Shown: positions 18,503 to 28,937, numbered from the stretch's first letter. The stretch: 64,000 bases of DNA from Caldisericota bacterium (GCA_024655965.1 JANLFL010000004.1:1-64000); one strand, 5' to 3'. Notes: generated by a model from the letters alone, not told the origin. Program-made: numbers and translations.

Positions 18503-19684
18503 TCAGGGAAGTGTAGATGGCATCTGTTCAAGTTTCAAGGAAATGGTCATGGTCGACCCTGCTCTCCAAATGGTGAGGTTAATTTCGTCACCCACCTTTT
18601 TTCCCTTGATAATGTTGCGGAGGTCGTCGATTTGGTAAATCGGGGTTCCGTTGATGGCTTTGATCACATCGTTGACCTGAAGCCCAGCCTTCTGAGCGGG
18701 GCTTCCCTGGATTACCTCCACAATTATCACCCCCATCTGGTCGGGGAGGTTGAGCTTTTTTGCGGTATCCGGGGTGATCTTGGAATAGGTGATCCCGATC
18801 CAGGGACGGACGGCTTGCCCCGTGGTGATCAAGTCCTGGAAGACCTGCTTGGCGGCGTTGATGTCCACGGCAAACCCCATTCCCTGAGCGTAAGGGATTA
18901 TGGCGGTATTAATTCCAATGACCTCACCCTTGATGTTCACTAAAGCGCCCCCGGAATTACCCGGGTTGATGGCTGCATCGGTTTGAATGAGATCCTGAAG
19001 GGGCCGCCCGGTCTCGGGGTTGGAAAGGGTTCGGTTTTTGGCGCTCACGACACCAACGGTAACAGTATTTTCAAAACCGTAGGGATTCCCTATGGCGATC
19101 GCCCAGGAACCGACCTTTAAATTCGTGGTGTCCCCAAGAGGCGCTTCCGGAAGGTTTGTGGCCTCAACCTTGACCACCGCAATGTCGGAAAAGGAATCGG
19201 AGCCTATAACTTTCCCCTGGAAGGATCTTCCGTCGGGAAGGGTAACCCGAATATCCACTGCTCCAGAAACCACATGGGCGTTGGTCATGATATAGCCATT
19301 CTTGCCGTCCACGATTACACCAGATCCTTGCCCTTCCTGAATAGGCTCCTGCTCAAAGAAAGGGTAGAAGAAATCGGGGAAGCCGAAGGGGGTAGAGACC
19401 TGGAACTTGGTATCGATAAAAACCACCGCTGGGGCTACCCGTTCCACCGCGGCAGTAATTGCGTCCTGGGTAGTCTCCGTGTAGCCAACTGGTTCCTGAG
19501 TGGGTTCCGGGGTCCAGGGGGTAATAACCGGAGAAGAAGAGGTTGAAGTTGAGGGAGTTTGGGTCCCCGGTACGGAAAACCCCGTTCTGGATGGGGTCGC
19601 GCAAGAAGAAAGGGAAAGGACCAAAACCAGGATCAGGGAAAGTGCTGTCAATCCTTTTCCCTTAGTCACACGGTTTTTGACCAT
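18503..19684 (-). CDS. HtrA/DegP-like S1C serine protease with PDZ domain
   Basis: TNAHVVSGA, DIAVVKVEA, DAAINPGNSGGALVN; lipoprotein-like N-terminus LSSCATPS. Confidence 0.92.
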   Translation of the reverse strand: MVKNRVTKGKGLTALSLILVLVLSLSSCATPSRTGFSVPGTQTPSTSTSSSPVITPWTPEPTQEPVGYTETTQDAITAAVERVAPAVVFIDTKFQVSTPFGFPDFFYPFFEQEPIQEGQGSGVIVDGKNGYIMTNAHVVSGAVDIRVTLPDGRSFQGKVIGSDSFSDIAVVKVEATNLPEAPLGDTTNLKVGSWAIAIGNPYGFENTVTVGVVSAKNRTLSNPETGRPLQDLIQTDAAINPGNSGGALVNIKGEVIGINTAIIPYAQGMGFAVDINAAKQVFQDLITTGQAVRPWIGITYSKITPDTAKKLNLPDQMGVIIVEVIQGSPAQKAGLQVNDVIKAINGTPIYQIDDLRNIIKGKKVGDEINLTIWRAGSTMTISLKLEQMPSTLP

Positions 19685-19771
19685 ATTTGTTCATTCCTCC
19701 TTTCGGGATATTTCTAAGTCGATTAAAGCGAAAATTTTAGAAAAATGGAGAAAGTTTTTATAAAGATTCTG

Positions 19772-20614
19772 TTAAGATTTGAAAAACGCCAGGGCGGCAT
19801 ACCCTACAACCTGTGAAAAATCCCCTCCCGTCTCGCCCGAGGTGCCATATTTCAAAAGTTTGCATTCCTTAATCGAAGCGGATTTGCAGGCTTCCAGAAG
19901 GGCAATCACCGGGGCATAACCGCACATGGAAATGGGGATGTTGTGCACCCTCTCCCAGAGGAGATCGCTGTCGAAGTTGGTTATAGCCTCAAGGGCCATG
20001 TGATCGAGTTTCACCGCCAGGGGGTGAGGGTGATAATGGGATAAGTCCGTGGAGGCAATGATGACCATCCCCCGATCATCCTTAAAAAGATCCCCAATAC
20101 CCTTTCCCACTTCCTTTATTTCCTCAAGGTCAGGCGAGGAAATGCAAAGGGGAACCATTTGGGCTTCGGGGTTAAGAAACTGAAGAAAAGGCAATTGAAC
20201 TTCCAGGGAATGTTCCCTTATGTGGGCGGTAGCATCTTCTTCAATCAAGGGGATTTTTTTCAAAAGGCTCCCTTTTTCTTCCTCGATTTTCATTTCTCCC
20301 AAAGGTGTCCTCCAGGAACCCCTCGACATGAGGGAAAAGTCCCTCCCCAAGCCGGTGTGGTTGGGCCCGAGAAGAAGGGCCCAGCGAAAACCGTTTTCTC
20401 CGAGAAGGTAATAGGAATGAGCGGCAATGGGCCCCGAATAAATGTATCCGGCGTGGGGGACTATCAGGCCGAAAAGTTCACCCTTGGGAGGGGAATGGAA
20501 CTCGGGAACCTCTCCGGGACCAAGCGGGTGCTGGAAGCATTGAAGGATTAAATGCCTTAAGGATTCCGGGCGGGAGGGATAAAAAGTTCCCGCTGCAACT
20601 GGCATCCTGATCAT
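19772..20614 (-). CDS. MEMO family protein (AmmeMemoRadiSam system protein B)
   Basis: AGTFYPS, VPHAGYIYSGPIAAHSY, STDLSHYHPH, CGYAPV. Confidence 0.9.
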   Translation of the reverse strand: MIRMPVAAGTFYPSRPESLRHLILQCFQHPLGPGEVPEFHSPPKGELFGLIVPHAGYIYSGPIAAHSYYLLGENGFRWALLLGPNHTGLGRDFSLMSRGSWRTPLGEMKIEEEKGSLLKKIPLIEEDATAHIREHSLEVQLPFLQFLNPEAQMVPLCISSPDLEEIKEVGKGIGDLFKDDRGMVIIASTDLSHYHPHPLAVKLDHMALEAITNFDSDLLWERVHNIPISMCGYAPVIALLEACKSASIKECKLLKYGTSGETGGDFSQVVGYAALAFFKS

Positions 20615-20633
20615 TCTTCCACCCCCTTTTAAA

Positions 20634-21905
20634 TCATATTTCGATCATCTGTTCCCTTGAGGGACCAACCGAGACGAGGGAAATGGGGACCTCCAGAGCT
20701 TGTTCCAGGAATTTTATATATCCGATGGCTTCCCGGGGAAGATCGCGGAGCCGGCGGGCACGGGAAATGTCCTCCTTCCAGCCCGGAAGAGTTTCATAAA
20801 CAGGCTCCAGTTTTTCAAATTCCTCAAAAGCCGCAGGAAGGCCAGGGAATTCCTTTCCCTCAAGGTGATAACCCACGCAAATTTTCAATTCTTCAAGGCC
20901 GGATAAGACATCGAGTTTGGTTATAACCAGCTCGTCCGGGGAGTTGGGATAAATCACGTATTTTATTGCGGGAACGTCGAACCAACCGCACCTTCTCGGC
21001 CTTCCCGTTGTTGTCCCGTACTCCCCTCCCCTATCCCGAAGGTACTGACCAATTCCTTCGACCAGTTCAGTTGGGAAGGGCCCGGTTCCCACCCGGGTGG
21101 CATAGGCTTTGACCACCCCAATGATCCGATCAACCTGGTGGGGACCGAGGCCGGATCCCAGGGAAACCATTCCCGCCATGGGGGAGGTGGAGGTGACGAA
21201 CGGGTAGGTCCCTAACTCGTGATCGAGCAAGGCACCCTGAGCGCCTTCCAAAAGGATTGACTTTCCATCCCGGTAAGCTTTTTGCAGAAGAAGGAGGGTG
21301 TCGGTTACAAAGGGACGGAGAAATTCCCCATCTTCTAAAAGTTTTTCGTAGACCTCGTAAAAATCGAGGGGATTTTCCCCGAAAACGAGGGTCAAGAGTT
21401 TGTTCTTTTCTTGCAGAAGGTTTTCCAGTTTCTCCTTCAGGGTACCGGGATGGAAGAGGTCCCCAACCCGGATTCCTTTCCGGGAAATTTTGTCGGCAAA
21501 AACTGGTCCGATTCCCTGCCCGGTGGTCCCCAGCCGCCTTTTTCCCCTGGCCTTCTCCTCCACAAGGTCAAGAATTTTGTGAAAGGGAAGGATTAAGTGA
21601 CAACGATCGCTGACAAAAAGCTGGGCATGTCTCTCCTGAGCGCCCCGAACTTCCTCCAATTCCCGCCTCATTGTGTCCACGTCCAGGACCACCCCATTGG
21701 CAATCACGCAGACTTTATCCGGATAGAGCATTCCCGAAGGGAGAAGGTGGAACTTGAACACCCTGTCGTTAACTTTCACCGTGTGGCCGGCATTTGGCCC
21801 CCCATTAAAACGAACCACAAGGTCATGCTGGGGAGCCAGGTAATCGATAATCCTTCCCTTTCCCTCGTCTCCCCAACCAAGGCCGATTAAAACAGTTGCA
21901 GGCAT
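20634..21905 (-). CDS. purA: Adenylosuccinate synthetase
   Basis: GLGWGDEGKGRIIDYLA, FNGGPNAGHTV, GTTGQGIGPVFADK. Confidence 0.97.
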   Translation of the reverse strand: MPATVLIGLGWGDEGKGRIIDYLAPQHDLVVRFNGGPNAGHTVKVNDRVFKFHLLPSGMLYPDKVCVIANGVVLDVDTMRRELEEVRGAQERHAQLFVSDRCHLILPFHKILDLVEEKARGKRRLGTTGQGIGPVFADKISRKGIRVGDLFHPGTLKEKLENLLQEKNKLLTLVFGENPLDFYEVYEKLLEDGEFLRPFVTDTLLLLQKAYRDGKSILLEGAQGALLDHELGTYPFVTSTSPMAGMVSLGSGLGPHQVDRIIGVVKAYATRVGTGPFPTELVEGIGQYLRDRGGEYGTTTGRPRRCGWFDVPAIKYVIYPNSPDELVITKLDVLSGLEELKICVGYHLEGKEFPGLPAAFEEFEKLEPVYETLPGWKEDISRARRLRDLPREAIGYIKFLEQALEVPISLVSVGPSREQMIEI

Positions 21906-21907
21906 TT

Positions 21908-23257
21908 TTACCCTTCTTTCTGAGAGACCCTTCTGGCGATCTCCCTGGCAGCCACGACCCCTGAAGCCGAGGCTTGAATCAAACCCCTGGAAACCCCAGC
22001 CCCATCGCCGATGTTGAAGAGGTTCTGGACTTCGGTCTCCAAAACAGCGTTCAACTTGGGCCGGGAGGAGTAAAACTTGACCTCAACCCCGTAAAGAAGG
22101 GTATGGCGTGAGGCCAAGCCGGGGGCGAGAAAGTCGATGGCTTTGATCATTTCGAGGATGTCCGTCAAGTAACGGTAAGGAAGGACGAAAGATAGGTCAC
22201 CGGGAGTGGCATCCTTCAAGGTTGGGCTTACGATTCCGTGAGCGATCCGGTCTTTGGTGGACCTCCGGCCAGATTCCAGGTCCCCCAGTCTCTGGACTAT
22301 CACTGTCCCCCCGAGAAGGTTGGCAAGGCGTGCGATGTAGCGCCCGTAAGTGATGGGCTCCTTGAAGGGGTCGGTAAAGCGAGTGGAAACCAGGATGGCA
22401 AAGTTGGAGTTTTCCGTCTTTTTATTGGCGTAACTGTGACCGTTAACCGTGATGATTCCCTCGGAGGATTCCATGGCCACAACGCCATAAGGACACATGC
22501 AAAAAGTGCGCACGCGGTCGTCGAAGGACTTGCTGAAGTATTCAAGTTTTGCCTCAAAGGACACACTGGTCAAGGGCTCAAGGACAGCCGCAGGGACTTC
22601 CACTCTGACCCCCACGTCCACGGGGTTCCTTGCCATGGTCAGGTTCAACCTCCGGCATTCCTCAACCCACCAGGCAGCCCCTTCCCGACCTGGAGCAACT
22701 ACCAGAAAATCGCTTTCGATGACCTCCCCGTCAGCTGTTTCCACACCCTTGGCCCGGCCATTTTCCGTAATAATTTTGGAAACTTGAACCCCCGTCCGGA
22801 TTTCCACCTTTTCCTTGAGGAAATCCCTGAATCCCCGGAGGATGCTTTTGCAGTTATCTGTCCCCAAGTGACGAATGCGGGAGGGAATAAACCGCAGGCT
22901 TGCCAGGGCGGCTTTTCGGGAAAGGGTGTTAAGCTCATCTTCGTTCGTTCCGTAAACAGTCGAAGGTGCTCCGAACTCCAGGTAGATTTGATCCACATAG
23001 TGAATCAAATCGAGGGCTTCCTCCAACCCCCGGAAATCACGGAGGTATCCCCCGATTTCCGGGGAAAGGGTAAGCTTTCCATCGGAGAAAGCCCCAGCCC
23101 CGCCCCATCCGGAGATCAGCGAGGTCCTTTCATCAATTTCCTGCCCTTTTTCCAGGAGGAGAATTTTGAGAGGAAGGTTCGACCGGGTGAGTTCAATTGC
23201 GGTGAATATTCCAGCGGGACCGGCCCCGACAATTATCAAATCGTACTTCTTATTCAT
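21908..23257 (-). CDS. FAD-dependent oxidoreductase (COG2509-like)
   Basis: IIVGAGPAGIFTAIEL dinucleotide-binding motif; GWGGAGAFSDGKLTLS. Confidence 0.85.
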   Translation of the reverse strand: MNKKYDLIIVGAGPAGIFTAIELTRSNLPLKILLLEKGQEIDERTSLISGWGGAGAFSDGKLTLSPEIGGYLRDFRGLEEALDLIHYVDQIYLEFGAPSTVYGTNEDELNTLSRKAALASLRFIPSRIRHLGTDNCKSILRGFRDFLKEKVEIRTGVQVSKIITENGRAKGVETADGEVIESDFLVVAPGREGAAWWVEECRRLNLTMARNPVDVGVRVEVPAAVLEPLTSVSFEAKLEYFSKSFDDRVRTFCMCPYGVVAMESSEGIITVNGHSYANKKTENSNFAILVSTRFTDPFKEPITYGRYIARLANLLGGTVIVQRLGDLESGRRSTKDRIAHGIVSPTLKDATPGDLSFVLPYRYLTDILEMIKAIDFLAPGLASRHTLLYGVEVKFYSSRPKLNAVLETEVQNLFNIGDGAGVSRGLIQASASGVVAAREIARRVSQKEG

Positions 23258-23287
23258 CTTGCCTGTATTCCTGTCTGAAAAATTTAA

Positions 23288-23365
<78 letters not shown>

Positions 23366-23384
23366 AACCAGAAATATGTTAGCA

Positions 23385-24716
23385 TTATGGTTTTTTTCCT
23401 GCAACCCGGCCCCTTTTTGGCCGAAATTCAAAAAAGAGCGGGGTCCCCTTGAGCCCCAACTTCTGAAGGAACTGATTTTTCAGGTAACGCTCGTAGGAAA
23501 AGTGAAGTTTTTCCTCCCGGTTTACAAAAAGGAGAAAAACGGGTGGGGAATGGCCCTTCTGGGTGAGATAGTAAATCCGATAAGGCCTCCCCTTGGATTG
23601 GGGAGGCGGATTCTCGGCAATGATCTCTTCCAATGTCCGGTTCAAAAGGCTAGTTGAAAAATGCCGCCGGTAGTCATTTAGAACCTCATGGAAAAGAAAA
23701 GGAAGTTGCTTAAGGTTTAGTCCCGTTTTTGCTGAGATAAAGACAGTCTGGGCATAGGAGAGGAAATCCAGCTCCTTTTTCAGGTATTCCTGGAACTGAG
23801 CTACCTTTTTCGGTTGAAAATCAACCAGGTCACATTTGTTTACTGCCACAATGCAAGCTTTCCCCGCCTCCTGGATCATCCCCGCGATTTTCCTATCCTG
23901 GGAGAGAATTCCTTCGGGGGCGGAGATCACTAAAACTGCAAGATCGCACCTGGAAATGGCTTCTTGAGAACGCAGGTTGCTAAGGAATTCCAAATCTGTG
24001 GAAATTTTGCTTTTCTTTTTTATTCCCGCGGTATCGATCAAAAGAAAATTTCCCTCAGTTGATTCCCAGTAGGTGTCGATGGCATCCCGGGTTGTCCCCG
24101 GGATTTCGCTTACTATCACCCTCTCTTTTCCAAGAAGGGAATTTAAGAGGGCTGATTTCCCCACATTGGGCCTTCCAACAATTGCCACCTTGCCTAAAAG
24201 CTCCCTTTCAGGGGAGGAGACCTGGGGGATCCTTCGAGAAATCTCGTCCAGGAGTTCCCCGATGTTGAAACCATTCAGTCCCGAGACCGGAATGGGGTCC
24301 CCCCAGCCCAGGGAAAAAAAGGAAAGGGCCTCGTTCATTTTGGAATATGAATCGATTTTATTGGCCACCAGAATCACGGGTTTCCCTGCTTCCCTAACCA
24401 TCTGGGAGACCTCCATGTCCAGAGGGTGAACTCCCTCCCGGGAATCAAGGACAAATAGGATCAGTTCAACCTCTTTCATCATTCCCAGTAAAATTTCCTG
24501 GGCTTTGGCTTTAATAACATCTGAGGAGTCAAGGTCCAATCCTCCTGAGTCTATCAGGAGAAACTTTCTTCCGTTCCATTCCACTTCAGCCTGGAGGAGG
24601 TCCCGAGTCACACCTGGTTCCTGGTGGACGATGGATTTCCGGGAGCGAATGATCCGGTTAAAGAGGGCTGATTTCCCCACATTGGGCCTTCCAACGATTA
24701 ATACTTTTGGGAGCAT
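23385..24716 (-). CDS. der: Ribosome biogenesis GTPase Der (EngA)
   Basis: Two GTPase domains (GRPNVGKSALFN, GRPNVGKSALLN). Confidence 0.97.
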   Translation of the reverse strand: MLPKVLIVGRPNVGKSALFNRIIRSRKSIVHQEPGVTRDLLQAEVEWNGRKFLLIDSGGLDLDSSDVIKAKAQEILLGMMKEVELILFVLDSREGVHPLDMEVSQMVREAGKPVILVANKIDSYSKMNEALSFFSLGWGDPIPVSGLNGFNIGELLDEISRRIPQVSSPERELLGKVAIVGRPNVGKSALLNSLLGKERVIVSEIPGTTRDAIDTYWESTEGNFLLIDTAGIKKKSKISTDLEFLSNLRSQEAISRCDLAVLVISAPEGILSQDRKIAGMIQEAGKACIVAVNKCDLVDFQPKKVAQFQEYLKKELDFLSYAQTVFISAKTGLNLKQLPFLFHEVLNDYRRHFSTSLLNRTLEEIIAENPPPQSKGRPYRIYYLTQKGHSPPVFLLFVNREEKLHFSYERYLKNQFLQKLGLKGTPLFFEFRPKRGRVAGKKP

Positions 24717-25381
24717 TCCTCCAGCCTCTCTTTGGTGATTTCCATAACTTTTTTTAGAACCTGCTCGAAGTCCAGGGAAGAAGTGTCGATGATCAACGCA
24801 TCGGGAGCAGGAACGGCTGGGGCAACTGGCCTGGTGGAATCGATGGAATCCCTCAGTTTAATTGTTTTTCGGGCTTCCTCTTCCGATGAAGGAAGGTTCA
24901 GTTTTTTATTCTGGAGTGCCCTCCGCTTTGCACGGACCTCCTCGCTTGCCGTGAGGAAGATTTTGACCTGAGCCCGAGGGAAAACAACGGAACCAATATC
25001 CCTTCCCTCCACGACCATCCTCTTCCCCGAAGAATATTCCCGGATAAATTGGTTTACTTTCTCCCGCACCCGGGGAATTCGGGAGACCTCGGAGACCCAC
25101 CTTTCCACCTGGGGGGAACGCAGAAATGGGGTGACAGGTTTCCCCTCAAAAAAGTGGTCCGGAGGGCGATAGTCGAATTGGAGCAAGCGAAGCCCATTTT
25201 CCAGGGAATCCTCTTTTCTCCAGTCAATTCCTCTTTCCAGGAAAAAGAAGGTCACGAAGCGGTAGAAGGATCCAGAATCCAATCGCTCCAGGGAAAAATG
25301 CCTGGAGAGGGCAAGGGCAATTGCGCTTTTTCCGGAGGCCGCCAACCCGTCAATGGCGACTACGAATTTTGGGGAATTCAC
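24698..25381 (-). CDS. cmk: Cytidylate kinase
   Basis: AIDGLAASGKSAIA, VVEGRDIGSVVFP, RDSIDSTRPVAP. Confidence 0.93.
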   Translation of the reverse strand: MNSPKFVVAIDGLAASGKSAIALALSRHFSLERLDSGSFYRFVTFFFLERGIDWRKEDSLENGLRLLQFDYRPPDHFFEGKPVTPFLRSPQVERWVSEVSRIPRVREKVNQFIREYSSGKRMVVEGRDIGSVVFPRAQVKIFLTASEEVRAKRRALQNKKLNLPSSEEEARKTIKLRDSIDSTRPVAPAVPAPDALIIDTSSLDFEQVLKKVMEITKERLEECSQKY

Positions 25382-25680
25382 TTGGAGATCAGGAGATCCT
25401 GGACCCTCAAAGCGAGGTCCCTTTCATCCTGGACCCCAGTCAAATCAAGATGTTGTCCCATCAATCCTTCAATCAGGCCCCGGATGATTTCTCCTCGCCA
25501 TAGCTGCTTTCCTCCCCGGGCCTTGCACTCCTTGGCGATCTGATCAATCCAGCGCACCTGGTGCTGATACAGGAAGGCAATTATCTTTTCCGTCCCCTCC
25601 GAGGGAGCGGGGCTCGGCCTTTCCCCTCCCTCCGCTCTCTGCCGCCTCTCTTCTCGCATTAATTCGCTAAACCTTGGCAT
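25378..25680 (-). CDS. 100-aa protein, possible ribbon-helix-helix type partner of the ATPase
   Basis: C-terminal RGEIIRGLIEGLMG; overlaps 25667..26479. Confidence 0.5.
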   Translation of the reverse strand: MPRFSELMREERRQRAEGGERPSPAPSEGTEKIIAFLYQHQVRWIDQIAKECKARGGKQLWRGEIIRGLIEGLMGQHLDLTGVQDERDLALRVQDLLISK

Positions 25681-26479
25681 CTTCTAAAACACCTCCCAGG
25701 TCTTTGACTACATCCTGAACAATCTGGTTTGTAAGGGTCTTGGTGCGCCTGATATAACCTTCGAGAAGGCACATGTCGCAGATCATGTTGATTAACCTTG
25801 GTATCCCCGCGGAATAATTATATATTTCTTTAACCGCATCGGGCTGAAAGGGAAAGAGGGGAGCCCCGGCGACCCTCATCCGGTGGACGATGTACTCCAG
25901 GGTCTCTTTATCGTTTAAAGGCCCAAGTTGGGCCCTAATCACAACCCTCTGGTTGAGCTGGGGTATTTTTCTCAATCTCTTCTCCAGTTCCGGCTGGCCG
26001 ACAAGGACAACCGTGAAAAGTTTCTCCTTGTTGGTTTCCCAGTTGGTGAGGAGCCTTATTTCCTCCAAGGACTCCCGGGAAACAAGCTGGGCTTCATCAA
26101 GAATAATCACCAGAAAGATCCCTTCCTCGAGTTTTTGCAAGGCGAATTTCCTCAGGAGGACAACCACTTCCCTTTTAAATCGGGGGACGATTTCGAATCC
26201 GAACTCGTAAGCGGCCTCTTTTAAAAGCTGAGTGGGGGTATTTTTGGGGTTGAGGAGAACAGCGGATTTAATGTTCTTCATTTGGGTCAATAAAGCCCTG
26301 GTCAAGGTGGTCTTCCCGGTTCCCACGGCCCCCGTTAACATCGCCAGCCCTTTACGAGAAAGAATGGCATATTTGACCCTGGCAAGGGCTTCTTCATGTT
26401 GGGGACTAAGGTAAAAAAAGGCAGGGTCGGGAGTGGTTCCGAACGGTTGTTCTTTTAAACCCCAGAAACTCTCGTACAT
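25667..26479 (-). CDS. ExeA/GspA-family AAA ATPase
   Basis: MYESFWGLKEQPFGTTPDPAFFYLSPQHEEAL, GAVGTGKTTLTRALL, ILDEAQ. Confidence 0.9.
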   Translation of the reverse strand: MYESFWGLKEQPFGTTPDPAFFYLSPQHEEALARVKYAILSRKGLAMLTGAVGTGKTTLTRALLTQMKNIKSAVLLNPKNTPTQLLKEAAYEFGFEIVPRFKREVVVLLRKFALQKLEEGIFLVIILDEAQLVSRESLEEIRLLTNWETNKEKLFTVVLVGQPELEKRLRKIPQLNQRVVIRAQLGPLNDKETLEYIVHRMRVAGAPLFPFQPDAVKEIYNYSAGIPRLINMICDMCLLEGYIRRTKTLTNQIVQDVVKDLGGVLEDAKV

Positions 26480-26480
26480 T

Positions 26481-26858
26481 TTACTTTCCCTTCAAAGCGA
26501 TGGCTTCAATTTCTATTTTAGCACCAAGAGGAAGGGCGGAAACCTGAACAGTAGTCCTTGCCGGAAATGGTTCTTTAAAGTTGCGGCGAAAAACCTCGTT
26601 CACACCCTGAAAATCCTTTAAATCGGTGAGGAAAATGGTGGTTTTTATTACCCGAGAAAGGGACGAGCCGGCGCTTTCCAGAAGGTCATAAATGTTTTCC
26701 AGGATTTTCTCCGCCTGGGTTTGGGTATCACCAGAGATTACATTTCCATCCCTAGCCAAAGCCACTTGCCCGGAGAGAAAAAGGAAGTCGCCGACTTCCA
26801 AAATTTGAGAATAAGGACCCAAAGGCTTTACCTTTCCGGAATGGGGTTTAATTTCCAT
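26481..26858 (-). CDS. ridA: RidA family deaminase
   Basis: GPYSQILEVGDFLFLSGQ, PARTTVQVSALPLGAKIEIEAIA. Confidence 0.95.
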   Translation of the reverse strand: MEIKPHSGKVKPLGPYSQILEVGDFLFLSGQVALARDGNVISGDTQTQAEKILENIYDLLESAGSSLSRVIKTTIFLTDLKDFQGVNEVFRRNFKEPFPARTTVQVSALPLGAKIEIEAIALKGK

Positions 26859-28131
26859 CTCCGCCCTCCTTGTCCGTTTCTCCTATTAAACTATAAATGT
26901 TAGCTTTTGTAATCCTGGCTTGTTTAAAGGATCCTTCTGGAAGGGTTTCTTTAATTTTGACCGTCAGATCAACCTCCGGGGCATCGCGGAAGGTCCTGCC
27001 AATGGAAAGCCCATTTTCCTGGCGATCAATCAGGACCGTTTCCCTCTTTCCCACGAGCATCCGGTTCTTTTTTCTATATATTTCCCTTTGAAGAAAAATA
27101 ACCTGATTAAACCTATCCTTTTTCTCCCTTTCTCCCACCTGATGAGGGAGTTCCTTGGCAACGGTTCCCTCTTCCGGAAAAAAGGGAAAGACTGCAAGTC
27201 GGTCGAATTCAGATTCCTCGATAAAGTTCAGGAGTTTCTTAAACTCTCTTTCCCCCTCCCCAGGAAAACCAACAATAAAGGTTGCCCGAATTGCTGCCTC
27301 CGGCCATAACTCACGAATGGAACTGATTACCTGGCGAGTTTCCCTCTCCCCATAGCCCCTCTTCATCATTGAGAGGATCCGGGAATCAACGTGCTGGAGG
27401 GGAAGGTCAAGGTAGGGAACAACACCGGGAATTGACCTAAAGGAGAGGAGGAAATTTCGATTGACAAGCTGGGGATGAAGGTAAAGGAGACGGACCCAGG
27501 GGAATCCGATTCGGGAAACACCCTCAATTAAATCCAAAAGGAGGGGCTTCCCCTCCCGGTCAATCCCCCAAAATGTGGTGTCCTGAGCCACAAGGACAAG
27601 TTCCTGAACCCCCATTTCCCTCAATTGCCAGGCCTCCTTGAGGAGAAAGGCGGGATCAAGGGAGCGGTATTTTCCCCTCAGTTCGGGAATTAGGCAAAAG
27701 GAGCATTCCCGATTACATCCTTCGGCGATCTTAAGAAAAGCGTAGGGAAAGGTGGTAAGGACCCGGGGGGCTTCCTTCTCCTCTAAATTGCAGGGGATTT
27801 CTTTAAAAATCAATTGGTCGATCTCCGGAAATTTGGATTTAAGGCTCTCCCCTACCCTTTCAGGGAGGCACCCCATGACGACTATCCCTTCCAATTTCCC
27901 TTCCCTCTTTCGCCGGGCCGCCTGGCGGATATAAAAAAGGCTTTCTTGAACCGCGGGTCTTATGAAAGCGCAAGTGTTAATGAGAAGAAGATCTGACTCC
28001 TCAGGGCTTGAAAGGGCAAATCCCTCACAGGCAAGCTGGGCAAACTGACGTTCTCCGTCAACCCGATTTTTTGGACATCCGAGGTTAATAAGGGAGACCC
28101 TTTTTGGCCGGTTTTGTTTTTTTAAGGCCAT
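26848..28131 (-). CDS. rimO: Ribosomal protein S12 methylthiotransferase
   Basis: NLGCPKNRVDGE, EGCNRECSFCLIPELRGKYRS radical SAM motif. Confidence 0.93.
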   Translation of the reverse strand: MALKKQNRPKRVSLINLGCPKNRVDGERQFAQLACEGFALSSPEESDLLLINTCAFIRPAVQESLFYIRQAARRKREGKLEGIVVMGCLPERVGESLKSKFPEIDQLIFKEIPCNLEEKEAPRVLTTFPYAFLKIAEGCNRECSFCLIPELRGKYRSLDPAFLLKEAWQLREMGVQELVLVAQDTTFWGIDREGKPLLLDLIEGVSRIGFPWVRLLYLHPQLVNRNFLLSFRSIPGVVPYLDLPLQHVDSRILSMMKRGYGERETRQVISSIRELWPEAAIRATFIVGFPGEGEREFKKLLNFIEESEFDRLAVFPFFPEEGTVAKELPHQVGEREKKDRFNQVIFLQREIYRKKNRMLVGKRETVLIDRQENGLSIGRTFRDAPEVDLTVKIKETLPEGSFKQARITKANIYSLIGETDKEGGDGN

Positions 28132-28922
28132 TTAAAAGTTTGCTCTCCTTTTAGGTTAACCTCCTGACCCTCGATGAAAACGCGAAAATTTGCCGGGTCG
28201 TCAAAATTCAAGGTAAAACTCTCACCACGCCAGGTGCCTCTTTGCCCGGCCTCAAGTTGCCCTTTGAATTGGACCTTCCCCCCGATTATGACTTCTATTT
28301 CTCCGGAATTTGTCGCTTCCACCTGGAGTTCAACAATGGAAGGGGTGGTGGGAGAGGAAGAGGCGGAAGGGGTTTCGGTCAAAGAGGGGGTGGAAGTGAT
28401 AACGGGAAGGGATGGGCTAAGAGAAACTGAAGGAGGGGGAGATGAAGAGTTTGAGGGACTAACTGGAGAGGGGGAAATTGAGGTTTCCACCGCCTCCCGG
28501 GGAATTGCTAAATTGATAAAGAAAAGGATCAATAGGAACAGGATCAACCCGCCCCCGGAGATTAAGAGGATCTGCCTTAAGGGGCTTTTTTTTCGGTAAA
28601 AAATCTTATCCTTTTTGGGAGGGGAGGGAAGGTCCAGTATATAAGAAGCGGGGACGGTGTCCTCGATACTTTGAAGGAGAGGGGCGGGGTCAAGGCCCAG
28701 AAATTCGGCGTATTTCCGGACATAGGCTTTTACGTAGGCCAACGCCGGAATTTCGTGAAAGCGATTCTCTTCGAGGGCCAGAAGGTAATTCAAGCGGATA
28801 TGGATCGCTTTTTCAACCTCTTCGAGGATAATTCCTTTTGAGGTCCGGGCCGCGTAAAGGGTTTTCCCCACATCGATTTTTGCCATCTCGTTAATCTTAA
28901 AAACCCGCAGATATCCTGTCAA
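28122..28922 (-). CDS. RodZ-like membrane protein (HTH + DUF4115)
   Basis: N-terminal HTH, single TM, Ser/Thr/Pro linker, C-terminal beta domain. Confidence 0.85.
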   Translation of the reverse strand: MTGYLRVFKINEMAKIDVGKTLYAARTSKGIILEEVEKAIHIRLNYLLALEENRFHEIPALAYVKAYVRKYAEFLGLDPAPLLQSIEDTVPASYILDLPSPPKKDKIFYRKKSPLRQILLISGGGLILFLLILFFINLAIPREAVETSISPSPVSPSNSSSPPPSVSLSPSLPVITSTPSLTETPSASSSPTTPSIVELQVEATNSGEIEVIIGGKVQFKGQLEAGQRGTWRGESFTLNFDDPANFRVFIEGQEVNLKGEQTFKWP

Positions 28923-28937
28923 AAGAGAGGGGGTTGC

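Noticed and set aside
22238-23278. 346-aa plus-strand ORF antisense to the FAD oxidoreductase
   Set aside because: Opposite strand is a clear conserved protein; the antisense translation is low-complexity Pro/Gly/His-rich and resembles no family
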